A DNA stretch of 64,000 bases, from positions 1 to 64,000 of the forward strand of contig JAZTXM010000012.1 of NCBI GenBank assembly GCA_045636425.1, in the 5' to 3' direction. The stretch comes from UMGS1883 sp045636425. Its GTDB lineage: Bacteria; Bacillota; Clostridia; UMGS1883. The notes below the pieces were generated by a model, which did no database searches, had not been told where the DNA came from, and saw only the letters and a list, made by a program, of their open reading frames with translations. Positions within the stretch are counted from its first letter, which is position 1; each line of letters starts with the position of its first letter. The position numbers and the translations under genes were made by a program. Positions 34,284 through 43,102 of this stretch are shown piece after piece.

Positions 34284-34312
34284 ATTATAACACTAAACGG
34301 ATTGTATTTCAA
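34284..34312 (-). promoter_or_regulatory. promoter of the structured leader and abrB-like gene
   Basis: Minus strand: TTGAAA, 17 bases, TATAAT. Lies downstream of the clpX terminator, so the leader RNA is independently transcribed. Confidence 0.75.
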
Positions 34313-34368
34313 CAACTTTTAATACATTCGACAAAAAAACCTATTTTCTTTAACGAAGCAACAGACAA

Positions 34369-34398
34369 AAGCTCCGCATATTACCTTATGCAGAGCTT
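34369..34398 (-). terminator. terminator of tig-clpP-clpX
   Basis: 12-base arms (AAGCTCTGCATA with TATGCGGAGCTT, one G-U pair), loop of 6, then TTTTGTCTG on the minus strand, 14 bases past the clpX stop. Confidence 0.75.
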
Positions 34399-34411
34399 AT
34401 ATTTGTCGCTT

Positions 34412-35689
34412 TTATGCTATTTCTTCGTTTTCTGTTCTTTTCTTAGCCCTTGTAAGCTTTGGCTCTTTCTTGTTTTCAAAACAATCCTTGTCGAAAACAG
34501 CTTTTTTCACTGTTTTATCAGAGGGAATTTCAAACATTGCATCGGAAAGAGTATTTTCCATAATTGCACGAAGCCCTCTTGCTCCTGTTTCCCTTTCAAT
34601 AGCTTTTTTTGCTACATAACCGAGAGCGTCATCGGTAATTTCAAGCTCTACTCCGTCCATCTGGAAAAGCTTTCTGTACTGACGGACAAGTGCATTTTTA
34701 GGCTCGGTGAGGATTTTCTTAAGGGCCTCCTCGTCAAGCTGGTCAAGAGTAACCACAACGGGAACACGCCCTACAAGTTCGGGAATAATACCAAATTTTA
34801 AAAGGTCCTGTGGTTCAACATTTTTAAAGATTTCACCCACGTCACGCTTTTGTTTACTTGTAACATTCGCTCCGAATCCTACTCCCTGCTTTCCTACACG
34901 CCTCTCAATTATTTTATCAAGACCTGCAAACGCACCACCGCAGATAAAAAGAATGTTTGTAGTATCAAGCTGGAATAAATCCTGATGGGGATGCTTTCTT
35001 CCACCCTGGGGAGGCACGGAAGCAACAGTTCCCTCCAAGATTTTAAGGAGCGCCTGCTGAACACCCTCGCCGCTTACATCACGGGTAATGGAAACGTTTT
35101 CGCTTTTCTTTGTGATTTTGTCAATCTCGTCAATATATATAATTCCGTGTTCCGCTTTCTTCAGGTCATAATCCGCTGCCTGAATAAGCTTTAAGAGAAT
35201 ATTTTCTACATCTTCGCCCACATAGCCTGCTTCTGTAAGACTTGTTGCATCGGCAATAGCAAACGGAACCTGCAAAATTTTTGCCAAAGTCTGTGCTAAA
35301 AGCGTCTTTCCGCTTCCCGTAGGTCCAATCATAAGGATATTACTTTTCTGAATATCAACGCCTTCGGTATCCACCTTGGAATTGATACGCTTATAATGAT
35401 TGTAAACCGAAACCGCAAGGCTTCTTTTTGCCTGCTCCTGTCCTATCACATAGTCGTCCAGAATAGCCTTGATTTCCTTGGGAACAGGTGTGTCCTCAAG
35501 CTTGGGTATTGCGGCATTCTCGTGCTTTGCGGAAGAAATATCCTCAAAGTCCCCGTCGAGTATTTCAAAGCAAACCTCTATACATTCATCACAGATATAT
35601 ACACCGGGGCCGGCAATAAGTCTGTTCACTTCATCCTGGAGCTTTCCGCAGAAAGAGCAACGTATCTGTTTTTCCTCGTTTTTTGACAA
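34412..35689 (-). CDS. clpX: ATP-dependent Clp protease ATP-binding subunit ClpX
   Basis: 425 residues. The N-terminal zinc finger IRCSFCGK...YICDECIEVC (about 8-45) is followed by the AAA+ module: Walker A GPTGSGKTLLAQ, Walker B IIYIDEIDKI, pore loop GYVGEDVEN, sensor regions and the C-terminal small domain. ClpX unfolds tagged proteins and feeds them to ClpP. Two in-frame TTG codons compete as start; the one at 35689 has AAAGGA at a good distance, the one at 35698 touches that site. A lysine-rich tail ends the protein (KKRTENEEIA). The gene order tig-clpP-clpX is conserved. Confidence 0.95.
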   Translation of the reverse strand: MSKNEEKQIRCSFCGKLQDEVNRLIAGPGVYICDECIEVCFEILDGDFEDISSAKHENAAIPKLEDTPVPKEIKAILDDYVIGQEQAKRSLAVSVYNHYKRINSKVDTEGVDIQKSNILMIGPTGSGKTLLAQTLAKILQVPFAIADATSLTEAGYVGEDVENILLKLIQAADYDLKKAEHGIIYIDEIDKITKKSENVSITRDVSGEGVQQALLKILEGTVASVPPQGGRKHPHQDLFQLDTTNILFICGGAFAGLDKIIERRVGKQGVGFGANVTSKQKRDVGEIFKNVEPQDLLKFGIIPELVGRVPVVVTLDQLDEEALKKILTEPKNALVRQYRKLFQMDGVELEITDDALGYVAKKAIERETGARGLRAIMENTLSDAMFEIPSDKTVKKAVFDKDCFENKKEPKLTRAKKRTENEEIA

Positions 35690-35727
35690 ATGAATCAATC
35701 CTTTCAGATTAGCACTTCTAAATGGTG

Positions 35728-35762
35728 AAAAGGCTACGAAGAAACAGTCATCGCAGCCTTTT
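35728..35762 (-). terminator. hairpin between clpP and clpX
   Basis: 12-base arms with AAAAGGCT and AGCCTTTT, 34 bases downstream of clpP and 39 upstream of clpX. Probably a partial terminator that makes clpP mRNA more abundant than clpX. Confidence 0.65.
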
Positions 35763-35795
35763 TATCCTAATAAAACAAACCGTTTTTATATGGCT

Positions 35796-36377
35796 TTATC
35801 TTGTAGTTATGATTCTGTCAATCAAGCCATAATCAAGGGCTTCCTGTGCTGACATAAAATTATCACGCTCTGTATCGCGTACAATTTCCTCCAAGGGGCG
35901 GCCCGTGTTTTCGCTGAGGATTGTATTTAACTTATCCTTCATACGAATTATTCTGTCGGCATGGATTTTAATATCCGTTGCCTGACCCTGCATACCACCC
36001 AATGGCTGATGAATCATAATTTCACTATTGGGAAGAGCAAGCCTCTTTCCCTTTGTGCCGGCTGAAAGAAGGAATGCACCCATGCTTGCCGCCATACCCA
36101 CACAAATTGTAGATACATCGCACTTGATATAATTCATGGTATCGTAAATTGCCATGCCGGCTGTAATACTTCCGCCGGGGCTGTTGATGTAAAGCATAAT
36201 ATCCTTATCGGGGTCTTCGCTTTCAAGGAAAAGCATCTGTGCCACGATGATACTTGCCGTCTGATCATTTACTTCGTCACCAAAGAAAATAATTCTGTCC
36301 TTTAAAAGTCTTGAGAAAATATCATAAGATCTTTCTCCCTGCCCTGTCTGTTCAATTACGTATGGAACTAAACTCAT
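35796..36377 (-). CDS. clpP: ATP-dependent Clp protease proteolytic subunit
   Basis: 193 residues, serine protease with the catalytic triad in GMAASMGAFLLSAG (Ser about 97), MIHQPLGG (His about 122) and the Asp in DTERDNFM. Forms the tetradecameric chamber used with ClpX and ClpC. N-terminal LVPYVIEQTGQGERSYDIFSRLLKDRI-type start, normal length. AGGAGG precedes the ATG. Between tig and clpX in the usual order. Confidence 0.96.
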   Translation of the reverse strand: MSLVPYVIEQTGQGERSYDIFSRLLKDRIIFFGDEVNDQTASIIVAQMLFLESEDPDKDIMLYINSPGGSITAGMAIYDTMNYIKCDVSTICVGMAASMGAFLLSAGTKGKRLALPNSEIMIHQPLGGMQGQATDIKIHADRIIRMKDKLNTILSENTGRPLEEIVRDTERDNFMSAQEALDYGLIDRIITTR

Positions 36378-36416
36378 ATTGCATCCTCCTCTTTCAAAAT
36401 TTTTCTTCTTTAGTAA

Positions 36417-37901
36417 TTATTCAGCATCCTTCTTAGCCGCTGTCTTCTTTGCAGCAGGCTTCTTTGCTGTTGTTGTCTTTTTAGCAGCGGGCTTCTTTTC
36501 GCCATCTTCTGCCTTCTTAGCAGTTGTCTTCTTTGCAGCGGGCTTCTTTGCAGGTGCCTTTTCTTCTGCATCTGCTTTCTTAGCGGCAGGCTTCTTTGCT
36601 GCGGTCTTCTTAGCCTTACCAACTTTAGCTGCGTCTACGATAACGGCAATTGTCTTCTGAGTCTTAAGGTCAGCCTTAAGAGCATCAAGATTTGCACCCA
36701 TAAGCTCCTTAACCTTTTCTACTTCCATGCCGTACATATCTGCCATTTTCTTAAATTCTGCCTCAACGTCTTCCTCTGAAACTTCTACGTTTTCAGCCTT
36801 TGCAATTTCAGCGAGAACAAGCTGTGTCTTAACTGCTTTTTCTGCTGTTTCCTTAAGCTGCTCACGGAGAGCATCCATTGTCATCCCTGTGTACTGAAGG
36901 TACTGCTCAAGGGGCATACCCTGGCTCTGAAGTCTGTAGGAAATATCCTGAATCTGATTATCAATCTGGCTCTTAATCATGCACTCGGGAATTTCAACAG
37001 ATGCATTGTCAACAGCGATATCTACTACTGCATCTTCAAACTGACGCTGTGCCTGTGCTTCCTTAGCCTTTTCAAGCTTAGCCTTAGCATCTTCACGAAG
37101 CTCCTTGAGAGTATCAAATTCGCTTACGTCCTTAGCAAATTCATCGTCAAGCTCGGGAAGGTTCTTCTTCTCAACAGAGTGAACCTTACACTTAAATACT
37201 GCTGCCTTACCCTTAAGGTCTTCTGAATGATATTCCTCGGGGAAAGTAACATTTACATCAAAATCTTCGCCGATTGCCTTACCTGCAATCTGCTCCTCGA
37301 ATCCGGGAATGAAGCTGTTTGAACCGAGAACAAGGCTGTAATGCTCGCCCTTGCCGCCTTCAAAAGCCACGTCATCAACGAAGCCTTCAAAGTCAAGGTC
37401 GACCTTGTCGCCCATTTCAATAGTGCCCTCTGTAAGAGTGGAAATGCTTGCAGCATTTTCCTGCATTTTCTTAATATCGGCATCTACTTCTTCATCTGTT
37501 ACAGTATTGACATCTTTTTCCGCTGTTATACCCTTGTAATCGCCAAGAGTTACCTCGGGACGAACTGTTACAAGTGCACTGAATACAAAGTTTTCGCCCT
37601 TTTCAAGCTTAACGATGTCGATTTCAGGCATTTCAACAGGCTCAATACCGCTTTCCTCAACTGCTTTATCATATGCATCGGGCACTGCAAAATTAATTGC
37701 ATCATCATAAAAAACTGCCTCGGTGTAATATTTCTCAATAATTTTTCTGGGTGCTTTACCCTTTCTGAAGCCGGGGATGTTAATCTGCTTAACATTCTTT
37801 CTGTAGCTCTTATCCATAGCTTCTTCGAATTTAGCGCTGTCAATCTCGATTTCAAGATACATTCTCTTGTCTTCGCGCTGTTCAACTTTCAATACCTTCA
37901 T
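36417..37901 (-). CDS. tig: trigger factor with a histone-like Lys/Ala/Pro tail
   Basis: 494 residues. The N-terminal ribosome-binding signature GFRKGKAP is at 44-51, an FKBP-type peptidyl-prolyl isomerase domain lies about 150-245 (GDKVDLDFEGFVDDVAFEGG, FIPGFEEQIAG), and the helical chaperone arms run to about 420. Beyond this is an unusual tail of about 70 residues built of repeated KKPAAKK and KKTAAKK units, like histone H1 tails. Usual trigger factors end near 430. It chaperones nascent chains at the exit tunnel; the tail may bind RNA or DNA. AGGAGG precedes the ATG, with its own promoter upstream. Confidence 0.94.
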   Translation of the reverse strand: MKVLKVEQREDKRMYLEIEIDSAKFEEAMDKSYRKNVKQINIPGFRKGKAPRKIIEKYYTEAVFYDDAINFAVPDAYDKAVEESGIEPVEMPEIDIVKLEKGENFVFSALVTVRPEVTLGDYKGITAEKDVNTVTDEEVDADIKKMQENAASISTLTEGTIEMGDKVDLDFEGFVDDVAFEGGKGEHYSLVLGSNSFIPGFEEQIAGKAIGEDFDVNVTFPEEYHSEDLKGKAAVFKCKVHSVEKKNLPELDDEFAKDVSEFDTLKELREDAKAKLEKAKEAQAQRQFEDAVVDIAVDNASVEIPECMIKSQIDNQIQDISYRLQSQGMPLEQYLQYTGMTMDALREQLKETAEKAVKTQLVLAEIAKAENVEVSEEDVEAEFKKMADMYGMEVEKVKELMGANLDALKADLKTQKTIAVIVDAAKVGKAKKTAAKKPAAKKADAEEKAPAKKPAAKKTTAKKAEDGEKKPAAKKTTTAKKPAAKKTAAKKDAE

Positions 37902-37957
37902 ACTCGTTTCCTCCTATTGTTCAAGGCTTGTAAACATAAAGCCCACATCAAAACATA

Positions 37958-37986
37958 CTTATATCATATTTTTATGCTTTTTGCAA
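37958..37986 (-). promoter_or_regulatory. promoter of tig-clpP-clpX
   Basis: Minus strand: TTGCAA, 17 bases, TATAAG, about 57 bases before the tig ATG. No CIRCE or CtsR-like operator was noticed nearby. Confidence 0.55.
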
Positions 37987-38007
37987 GTGTTTTTTGAATA
38001 TTTCCGC

Positions 38008-38679
38008 CTAAATTATGCGTTTTGGTGCAAATTTTAGAAAATCGGCACTGACAAGGGCATATTTTTGGTCATAAAGCCTATAATCCTCCGCCCTTTTGCC
38101 GTGCAAATGTCCGAATACGCACCTTGTTATGTTATATTTGTTTATAACCTCCATATAGTTATCATCAGGTGGATAATGAAGTGCTGCAATAATCGTGTCC
38201 GAAAGCTCCGCCGCCGCTTTAAGAGAGGTTTCAAGCCTTATAAGCTCTCTTCGGTAGATTTTTTCATCATCTTTTTTAAAAGCCTTGTCAGACGGAGAAA
38301 TCCACCCCTTTGCACCACAGACGGCAGCGTTTTCACACAGCACTGCATTGTTCTGCATAAAGGATACACTTTTAATATTATTTTCTTCAAGAAATGCGTT
38401 CATCTTGGTGATTGTTTCCCACCAATAGTCGTGATTCCCCTTTGAAATAAGCTTTCTCCCCGGAAGCGATTCTATAAACTTAAAATCCGGCAGTGACTCC
38501 GAAAGGTAAGTTGCCCAACTGAAATCACCGTTTATTATAACAAAATCTTCCTCTGCTACAGCTTTTTTCCATTCGTATTCAATTTTTTCAACGTAATTGT
38601 CCCATCTTACCCCGAAAATATCCATAGGCTTATCTATTCCCAAGGGTAAATGGAGATCGCTAAGTGCAAAAATTGCCAT
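38008..38679 (-). CDS. calcineurin-like metallophosphoesterase
   Basis: 223 residues with all metal-binding motifs: ALSDLHLPLG (about 4-13), INGDFSW, SKGNHDYWW, ALHYPP and FGHLHG. The fold hydrolyses phosphoesters with two metal ions; the natural substrate is not known. The CGAGAAA-type ribosome site GGAGAAAA precedes the ATG. Stands alone, divergent from the DUF1540 gene. Confidence 0.85.
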   Translation of the reverse strand: MAIFALSDLHLPLGIDKPMDIFGVRWDNYVEKIEYEWKKAVAEEDFVIINGDFSWATYLSESLPDFKFIESLPGRKLISKGNHDYWWETITKMNAFLEENNIKSVSFMQNNAVLCENAAVCGAKGWISPSDKAFKKDDEKIYRRELIRLETSLKAAAELSDTIIAALHYPPDDNYMEVINKYNITRCVFGHLHGKRAEDYRLYDQKYALVSADFLKFAPKRII

Positions 38680-38797
38680 AATTTTCTCCGAATATAAATA
38701 TTATTACCGCACAAAATACTAACGTAAGCTTTGCATTAAGAACGAATTTAATTTGTACTTAATACTAAGTCTTACAAATCAGGTAGGAGTGATAAAG

Positions 38798-38977
38798 ATG
38801 TCTTGCACAAACTCAGACAAACCTTTAGGCGGCGTAAAATGCGTTGTCACAAACTGTGTGCATCACAACACCGATAACGAGTGTATGGCCGAGCATATTA
38901 TGGTTGGCGGCCGCGATGCAAACAAAGTTTCGGAAACAGGATGCGAAACCTTTTCCAAAAAAGAGTGCTGTAACTAA
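38798..38977 (+). CDS. DUF1540 small cysteine-rich protein
   Basis: 59 residues. Cysteines are spaced as in DUF1540: GVKCVVTNCVHHNTDNECMA followed by SETGCETF and a CC near the C-terminus. Such small proteins are common in spore-forming Clostridia and probably bind a metal; function unknown. The start at 38798 follows TAGGAGTG; a start 15 codons earlier has no ribosome site. A hairpin-rich non-coding region follows. Confidence 0.85.
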   Translation: MSCTNSDKPLGGVKCVVTNCVHHNTDNECMAEHIMVGGRDANKVSETGCETFSKKECCN

Positions 38978-38987
38978 AGCATTCTAA

Positions 38988-39050
38988 GCTGATGATTTAA
39001 ATCATCGGCAAATGATGAAATTAAGCAACGAAGGTCTGTTTTATTTCATC
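38988..39050. repeat. hairpin-rich REP-like sequence
   Basis: A 22-base near-perfect palindrome (GCTGATGATTTA then complement, 38988-39009) is followed by an inverted pair GATGAAAT / ATTTCATC (39014-39050). No T-run follows either, so a terminator is not the best reading. The GATGATTTAAATCATC and AAATGATGAAAT words resemble short dispersed hairpin repeats I have seen in related gut Clostridia; that is memory, not a search. Confidence 0.4.
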
Positions 39051-39063
39051 CTCCTAATTCAAG

Positions 39064-39147
39064 AAGGCTGATGTATTACCATTACAAGGGAACAGCTCGC
39101 ACTGTACAATTGTTTTGAGTTAATGGTTTTATAAATACATCAGCCTT
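39064..39147. repeat. 84-base inverted-repeat element downstream of thrC
   Basis: Outer perfect arms AAGGCTGATGTATT (39064-39077 and 39134-39147), extended inward by ACCATTA / TAATGGT (39078-39084 and 39121-39127) with a 6-base bulge. The loop of 36 bases contains a small ACAG...CTGT hairpin. On the minus strand it follows the thrC stop by eight bases but no T-run follows, so it may be an mRNA 3' stabiliser or a small repeat element. Confidence 0.45.
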
Positions 39148-39155
39148 ACATATTA

Positions 39156-40655
39156 TCAATGGCTAAGGAATTCGCTAATAACTGCCTTCATCTGATTTTT
39201 GTCACATACAACTTCGAAGCGAATTTCCTTTTCCTCCAAGGATTTGAGCGATGCTGGAACGCGAAGCTCATAATCCTCGGCAAGCTTATCAAGAAGTCTG
39301 AACTCATCAAGCTCTGCCACCTGCTCTTCATTTCCCAATGCAGAGAGAACAGCACCGTTAAATTTAAAGGGACTTGCAGTAGATGCGATGATGGTCTTTG
39401 TTTCGTCGCCTGTTTCTTTAACATATTCATTATGAACGGCAACTGCAACGGCTGTATGAGTATCCGTCACATAGCCGAAGTTCTTATAAGTATCGCTGAT
39501 TGTCTTTGCACATTCACTGTCATCGGCACATCCGCCGTAGAAATTCTTCATAATTTCTTCTTTGATTTCATCGCTTACAGAATATTTGCCGTTTTCCTTA
39601 AGCTCTGACATATAGCCTTTAACAAGAGTATCATTTCCCTCTGAAATCATATAAAGAAGTCTTTCAAGGTTTGAAGATATGAGAATATCCATGGAGGGTG
39701 ATGTTGTTACATAAAACTCACGGTTTCTATCATATACACCTGTATTTATAAAATCTGTGAGAACATTGTTTTTATTTGAGGCACAAATCAGCTTTTTAAT
39801 GGGAAGTCCCATGCATTTTGCGTAATAAGCCGCTAAAATGTTTCCGAAATTACCTGTGGGTACACAGATATTCACTTCATCGCCGCACTCAATTTCCTCT
39901 GCCTTTACCATGTCGCAATAAGCGGAGAAATAGTACACAATCTGAGGAACAAGTCTGCCCCAGTTAATGGAATTAGCTGACGAAAGTGCTTTCTTTTCTG
40001 AAAGAAGCTCTCCCTCATATTCCTTATCTGTAAAGATTGCCTTTACACCGTTTTGAGCATCGTCAAAATTTCCGTTAACGGCACTTACAAATACATTCTT
40101 ACCCTCCTGGGTACACATCTGAAGGCGCTGAATCTGGCTTACGCCTTCATCGGGGAAGAATACTATAATCTTTGTTCCGGGAACGTTCTTGAAGCCTTCA
40201 AGTGCTGCCTTGCCCGTATCACCACTTGTAGCAACAAGGATAACGGTTTCGCGGTCAATTCCAAGCTTCTTAACTGAGGTTGTAAGAAGATGCGGAAGAA
40301 TCTGGAGAGCCATATCCTTAAATGCACATGTGGGGCCATGCCACAGCTCCAAAATATACTGTGAATCATTCATCTTGTAAACAGGTGCGATGCTGTTTGT
40401 TTCAAATTTTTCTTTGGTATACGCCGCACCGATACAATTTTCAAGCTCATCCTCTGTAAAATCCGTAAGGAATCTTCCCAAAATTTCCTTGGCACGCTGC
40501 GTATATGACATATCTGCCATATACTTAATGTTTGTAAGAGAAACCGAAGGTATGCTTTCGGGGACAAAAAGTCCTCCCTCCGGAGAAAGACCTTTTGCAA
40601 TAGCCTCGGAGCTTTTTACCTTTATACTGTTATCACGTGTGCTTTTATAATTCAT
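39156..40655 (-). CDS. thrC: threonine synthase
   Basis: 499 residues, fold-type II PLP enzyme converting O-phosphohomoserine to threonine. N-terminal NYKSTRDNS and LSPEGGLFVPE, PLP Lys in GPTCAFKDMALQ (about 108-119), VATSGDTGKAALEGF, and PTGNFGNILAAYYAK for the cofactor phosphate. Long form as in Firmicutes/yeast-type ThrC. AAAGGACTGA precedes the ATG. Last gene after leuS in the obg-leuS block. No T-box leader: only 13 bases separate it from leuS. Confidence 0.94.
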   Translation of the reverse strand: MNYKSTRDNSIKVKSSEAIAKGLSPEGGLFVPESIPSVSLTNIKYMADMSYTQRAKEILGRFLTDFTEDELENCIGAAYTKEKFETNSIAPVYKMNDSQYILELWHGPTCAFKDMALQILPHLLTTSVKKLGIDRETVILVATSGDTGKAALEGFKNVPGTKIIVFFPDEGVSQIQRLQMCTQEGKNVFVSAVNGNFDDAQNGVKAIFTDKEYEGELLSEKKALSSANSINWGRLVPQIVYYFSAYCDMVKAEEIECGDEVNICVPTGNFGNILAAYYAKCMGLPIKKLICASNKNNVLTDFINTGVYDRNREFYVTTSPSMDILISSNLERLLYMISEGNDTLVKGYMSELKENGKYSVSDEIKEEIMKNFYGGCADDSECAKTISDTYKNFGYVTDTHTAVAVAVHNEYVKETGDETKTIIASTASPFKFNGAVLSALGNEEQVAELDEFRLLDKLAEDYELRVPASLKSLEEKEIRFEVVCDKNQMKAVISEFLSH

Positions 40656-40668
40656 ATTTCTCAGTCCT

Positions 40669-43071
40669 TTACTTTACAACAATGTTTACAAGCTTTCCGG
40701 GAACGGCAATTACTTTAACAACAGTTTGCGAACCGATAAGCTCCTTAATCTCGTCATTATCCATTGCCGCTTTTTCCATATCTTCACGCTTGATATTTGC
40801 ATCAACCATCATTTTTGCCTTTACTCTGCCGTTTATCTGTACAACAATTTCAACTGTGGAATCAATGCAAAGTGCTTCGTCATACTCTACCCAATTACCT
40901 TCGGAAAGAATTTCTCCGAAAAGCTCGCTGTAAAGTTCCTCGGTTATATGAGGAGCGAAGGGATTAAGAAGTGTAAGAAGCGTTTTATATTCAGCCTTGT
41001 TCACATTTCCTACCTCGTAAATTTTATTTACAAGAGTCATAAGTGCGGCAAGTGCTGTGTTAAACTTCATGCTTTCAATGTCGCCTGAAACCTTCTTGAT
41101 TGTCTTATGCATAATGCTTGTAAGCTCATCACGGTAATTGTCTCCGTCAATAAGCTTGGTATGAAGCTCCCACACTCTGTCAAGGAATCTCTTACAGCCT
41201 TTCATACTGCTTTCGTTCCAGGGAGCTGCCTGCTCATAGTCACCCATAAAGAGAACATACGCTCTTAAAACATCTGCACCATATACATCAACAACATCGT
41301 TGGGGTCAACAACATTACCCTTACTCTTACTCATTTTCTCACCGTCAGGTCCTAAGATAAGTCCCTGAGCGGTTCTCTTTGCGTAAGGCTCGCTTGTGGG
41401 AACAAGTCCCAAATCGTAAAGGAACTTATGCCAGAAGCGTGAGTAAATCATATGTCTGGTAACGTGCTCCATACCGCCGTTATACCAGTCAACGTTCATC
41501 CAATATTTAAGGGCTTCTTGTGAAGCAAATTCCTCTGTATTATTGGGGTCACAATAACGAAGGAAATACCATGATGAACCTGCCCACTGAGGCATGGTAT
41601 CGGTTTCTCGTCTTGCTTTCTTACCGCACTTGGGACAAGTGCAGTTTACAAAGGACTCAATCTTCGCAAGGGGGCTTTCTCCGTCTGAACCGGGTTCAAA
41701 ATTGTCAACGGGAGGAAGCCTTAACGGAAGCTCGTCGTAAGGAACGGGAACTATACCGCAATCGGGGCAGTGAACAATGGGAATAGGCTCTCCCCAATAT
41801 CTCTGACGGTTGAATGCCCAGTCCTTCATTTTGTACTGAACACCCTTTTCGCCGCAGCTTTTTTCCTTTAAGATTTCAAGCATTTTGCTGATTGCTTCCT
41901 GCTTAGTCTTGATTCCGTTAAGAAGGTCGGAATTAACCATTTCTCCGTCACCTGTGTATGCTTCTTTGGAAATGTCTCCGCCTTTTATAACTTCAATAAT
42001 ATCAATACCGAATTTCTTTGCAAAATCATAGTCGCGAGTGTCATGTGCAGGTACTGCCATAATAGCACCCGTACCGTAGCCCATCATTACATAGTCTGAA
42101 ATATAGATGGGGATTTCCTTTTCTGTAATGGGATTAATTGCTGTAAGCCCCTGGATTTTTACACCTGTTTTATCCTTTACAAGCTGAGTTCTTTCAAACT
42201 CGCTTTTCTTTGCACATTCCTTCTTATAAGCTTCAAGCTCGTCAAAATTTGCAATTGATTCCTTGTACTTTTCAATAATGGGATGCTCGGGAGCAATAAC
42301 CATAAATGTTACGCCGTAAAGGGTATCGGGTCGGGTTGTATAAACACGGAGCTTTTCATCATTTTCCTTAATGGGGAAATTAACAAAAGCACCCTCACTC
42401 TTACCAATCCAGTTCTTCTGCTGAAGCTTAACGTTGGGAAGGTAATCAACAGTTTCAAGACCTTCCAGAAGCTTGTCAGCGTACTCGGTAATTCTTAAGT
42501 ACCAAACTTCCTTTGTTTTCTGCACAATATCACTGTGGCAGATGTCGCACTTTCCGCCCTGTGAATCCTCGTTGGAAAGGACAACCTTACAGCTGGGGCA
42601 ATAGTTTACCAGTGTTTTATCACGGAAAACAAGACCCTTTTCAAACATTTTAAGGAAAATCCACTGAGTCCACTTATAATAGTCCTCGTCCGTGGTGTCA
42701 ATAACTCTTGACCAATCAAAAGAAAAGCCTACACGCTTAAGCTGACTTGTAAACTTAACGATATTTCTGTCGGTAACCTCTCTGGGATGAACGCCTGTTT
42801 TAATAGCTGTATTTTCGGTGGGCAGACCGTATGCATCAAAGCCTATGGGGAAAAGCACGTTATAGCCCTCAAGTCTTCTCTTTCTTGAAACAACCTCGAG
42901 GCCGCTGTAAGCCTTAATATGACCTACGTGCATGCCGCTTCCGGAGGGGTAAGGAAATTCCACAAGAGCATAAAACTTAGGTTTTTCGGAGTTATTTTCT
43001 GCCTTGAAAGAATTATTATCCTCCCAGTATTTCTGCCACTTTTGTTCAATCGCTTTAAAATTATATTCCAT
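40669..43071 (-). CDS. leuS: leucyl-tRNA synthetase
   Basis: 800 residues, class I. HIGH motif in YPSGSGMHVGH (about 40-50), two zinc-type cysteine clusters (CPSCKVVLSNEDSQGGKCDIC and CPKCGKK), an editing domain with TRPDTLYGVTF (about 225) and VPAHDTRDYDFA, and KMSKSKGNVVDP. Slightly short but complete. AAAGGACC precedes the ATG. Encoded after rsfS, as in many Clostridia. Confidence 0.95.
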   Translation of the reverse strand: MEYNFKAIEQKWQKYWEDNNSFKAENNSEKPKFYALVEFPYPSGSGMHVGHIKAYSGLEVVSRKRRLEGYNVLFPIGFDAYGLPTENTAIKTGVHPREVTDRNIVKFTSQLKRVGFSFDWSRVIDTTDEDYYKWTQWIFLKMFEKGLVFRDKTLVNYCPSCKVVLSNEDSQGGKCDICHSDIVQKTKEVWYLRITEYADKLLEGLETVDYLPNVKLQQKNWIGKSEGAFVNFPIKENDEKLRVYTTRPDTLYGVTFMVIAPEHPIIEKYKESIANFDELEAYKKECAKKSEFERTQLVKDKTGVKIQGLTAINPITEKEIPIYISDYVMMGYGTGAIMAVPAHDTRDYDFAKKFGIDIIEVIKGGDISKEAYTGDGEMVNSDLLNGIKTKQEAISKMLEILKEKSCGEKGVQYKMKDWAFNRQRYWGEPIPIVHCPDCGIVPVPYDELPLRLPPVDNFEPGSDGESPLAKIESFVNCTCPKCGKKARRETDTMPQWAGSSWYFLRYCDPNNTEEFASQEALKYWMNVDWYNGGMEHVTRHMIYSRFWHKFLYDLGLVPTSEPYAKRTAQGLILGPDGEKMSKSKGNVVDPNDVVDVYGADVLRAYVLFMGDYEQAAPWNESSMKGCKRFLDRVWELHTKLIDGDNYRDELTSIMHKTIKKVSGDIESMKFNTALAALMTLVNKIYEVGNVNKAEYKTLLTLLNPFAPHITEELYSELFGEILSEGNWVEYDEALCIDSTVEIVVQINGRVKAKMMVDANIKREDMEKAAMDNDEIKELIGSQTVVKVIAVPGKLVNIVVK

Positions 43072-43102
43072 TATGCTTCAGGTCCTTTCTAAGCGTAATT
43101 TA

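Noticed and set aside
36379..36660. Plus-strand Phe/Ala-rich frame opposite the trigger factor tail
   Set aside because: Direct mirror of the Lys/Ala repeat codons; no ribosome site.
39064..39147. Intrinsic terminator of thrC
   Set aside because: Strong stem but no T-run on either exit side, so reported as an inverted-repeat element instead.
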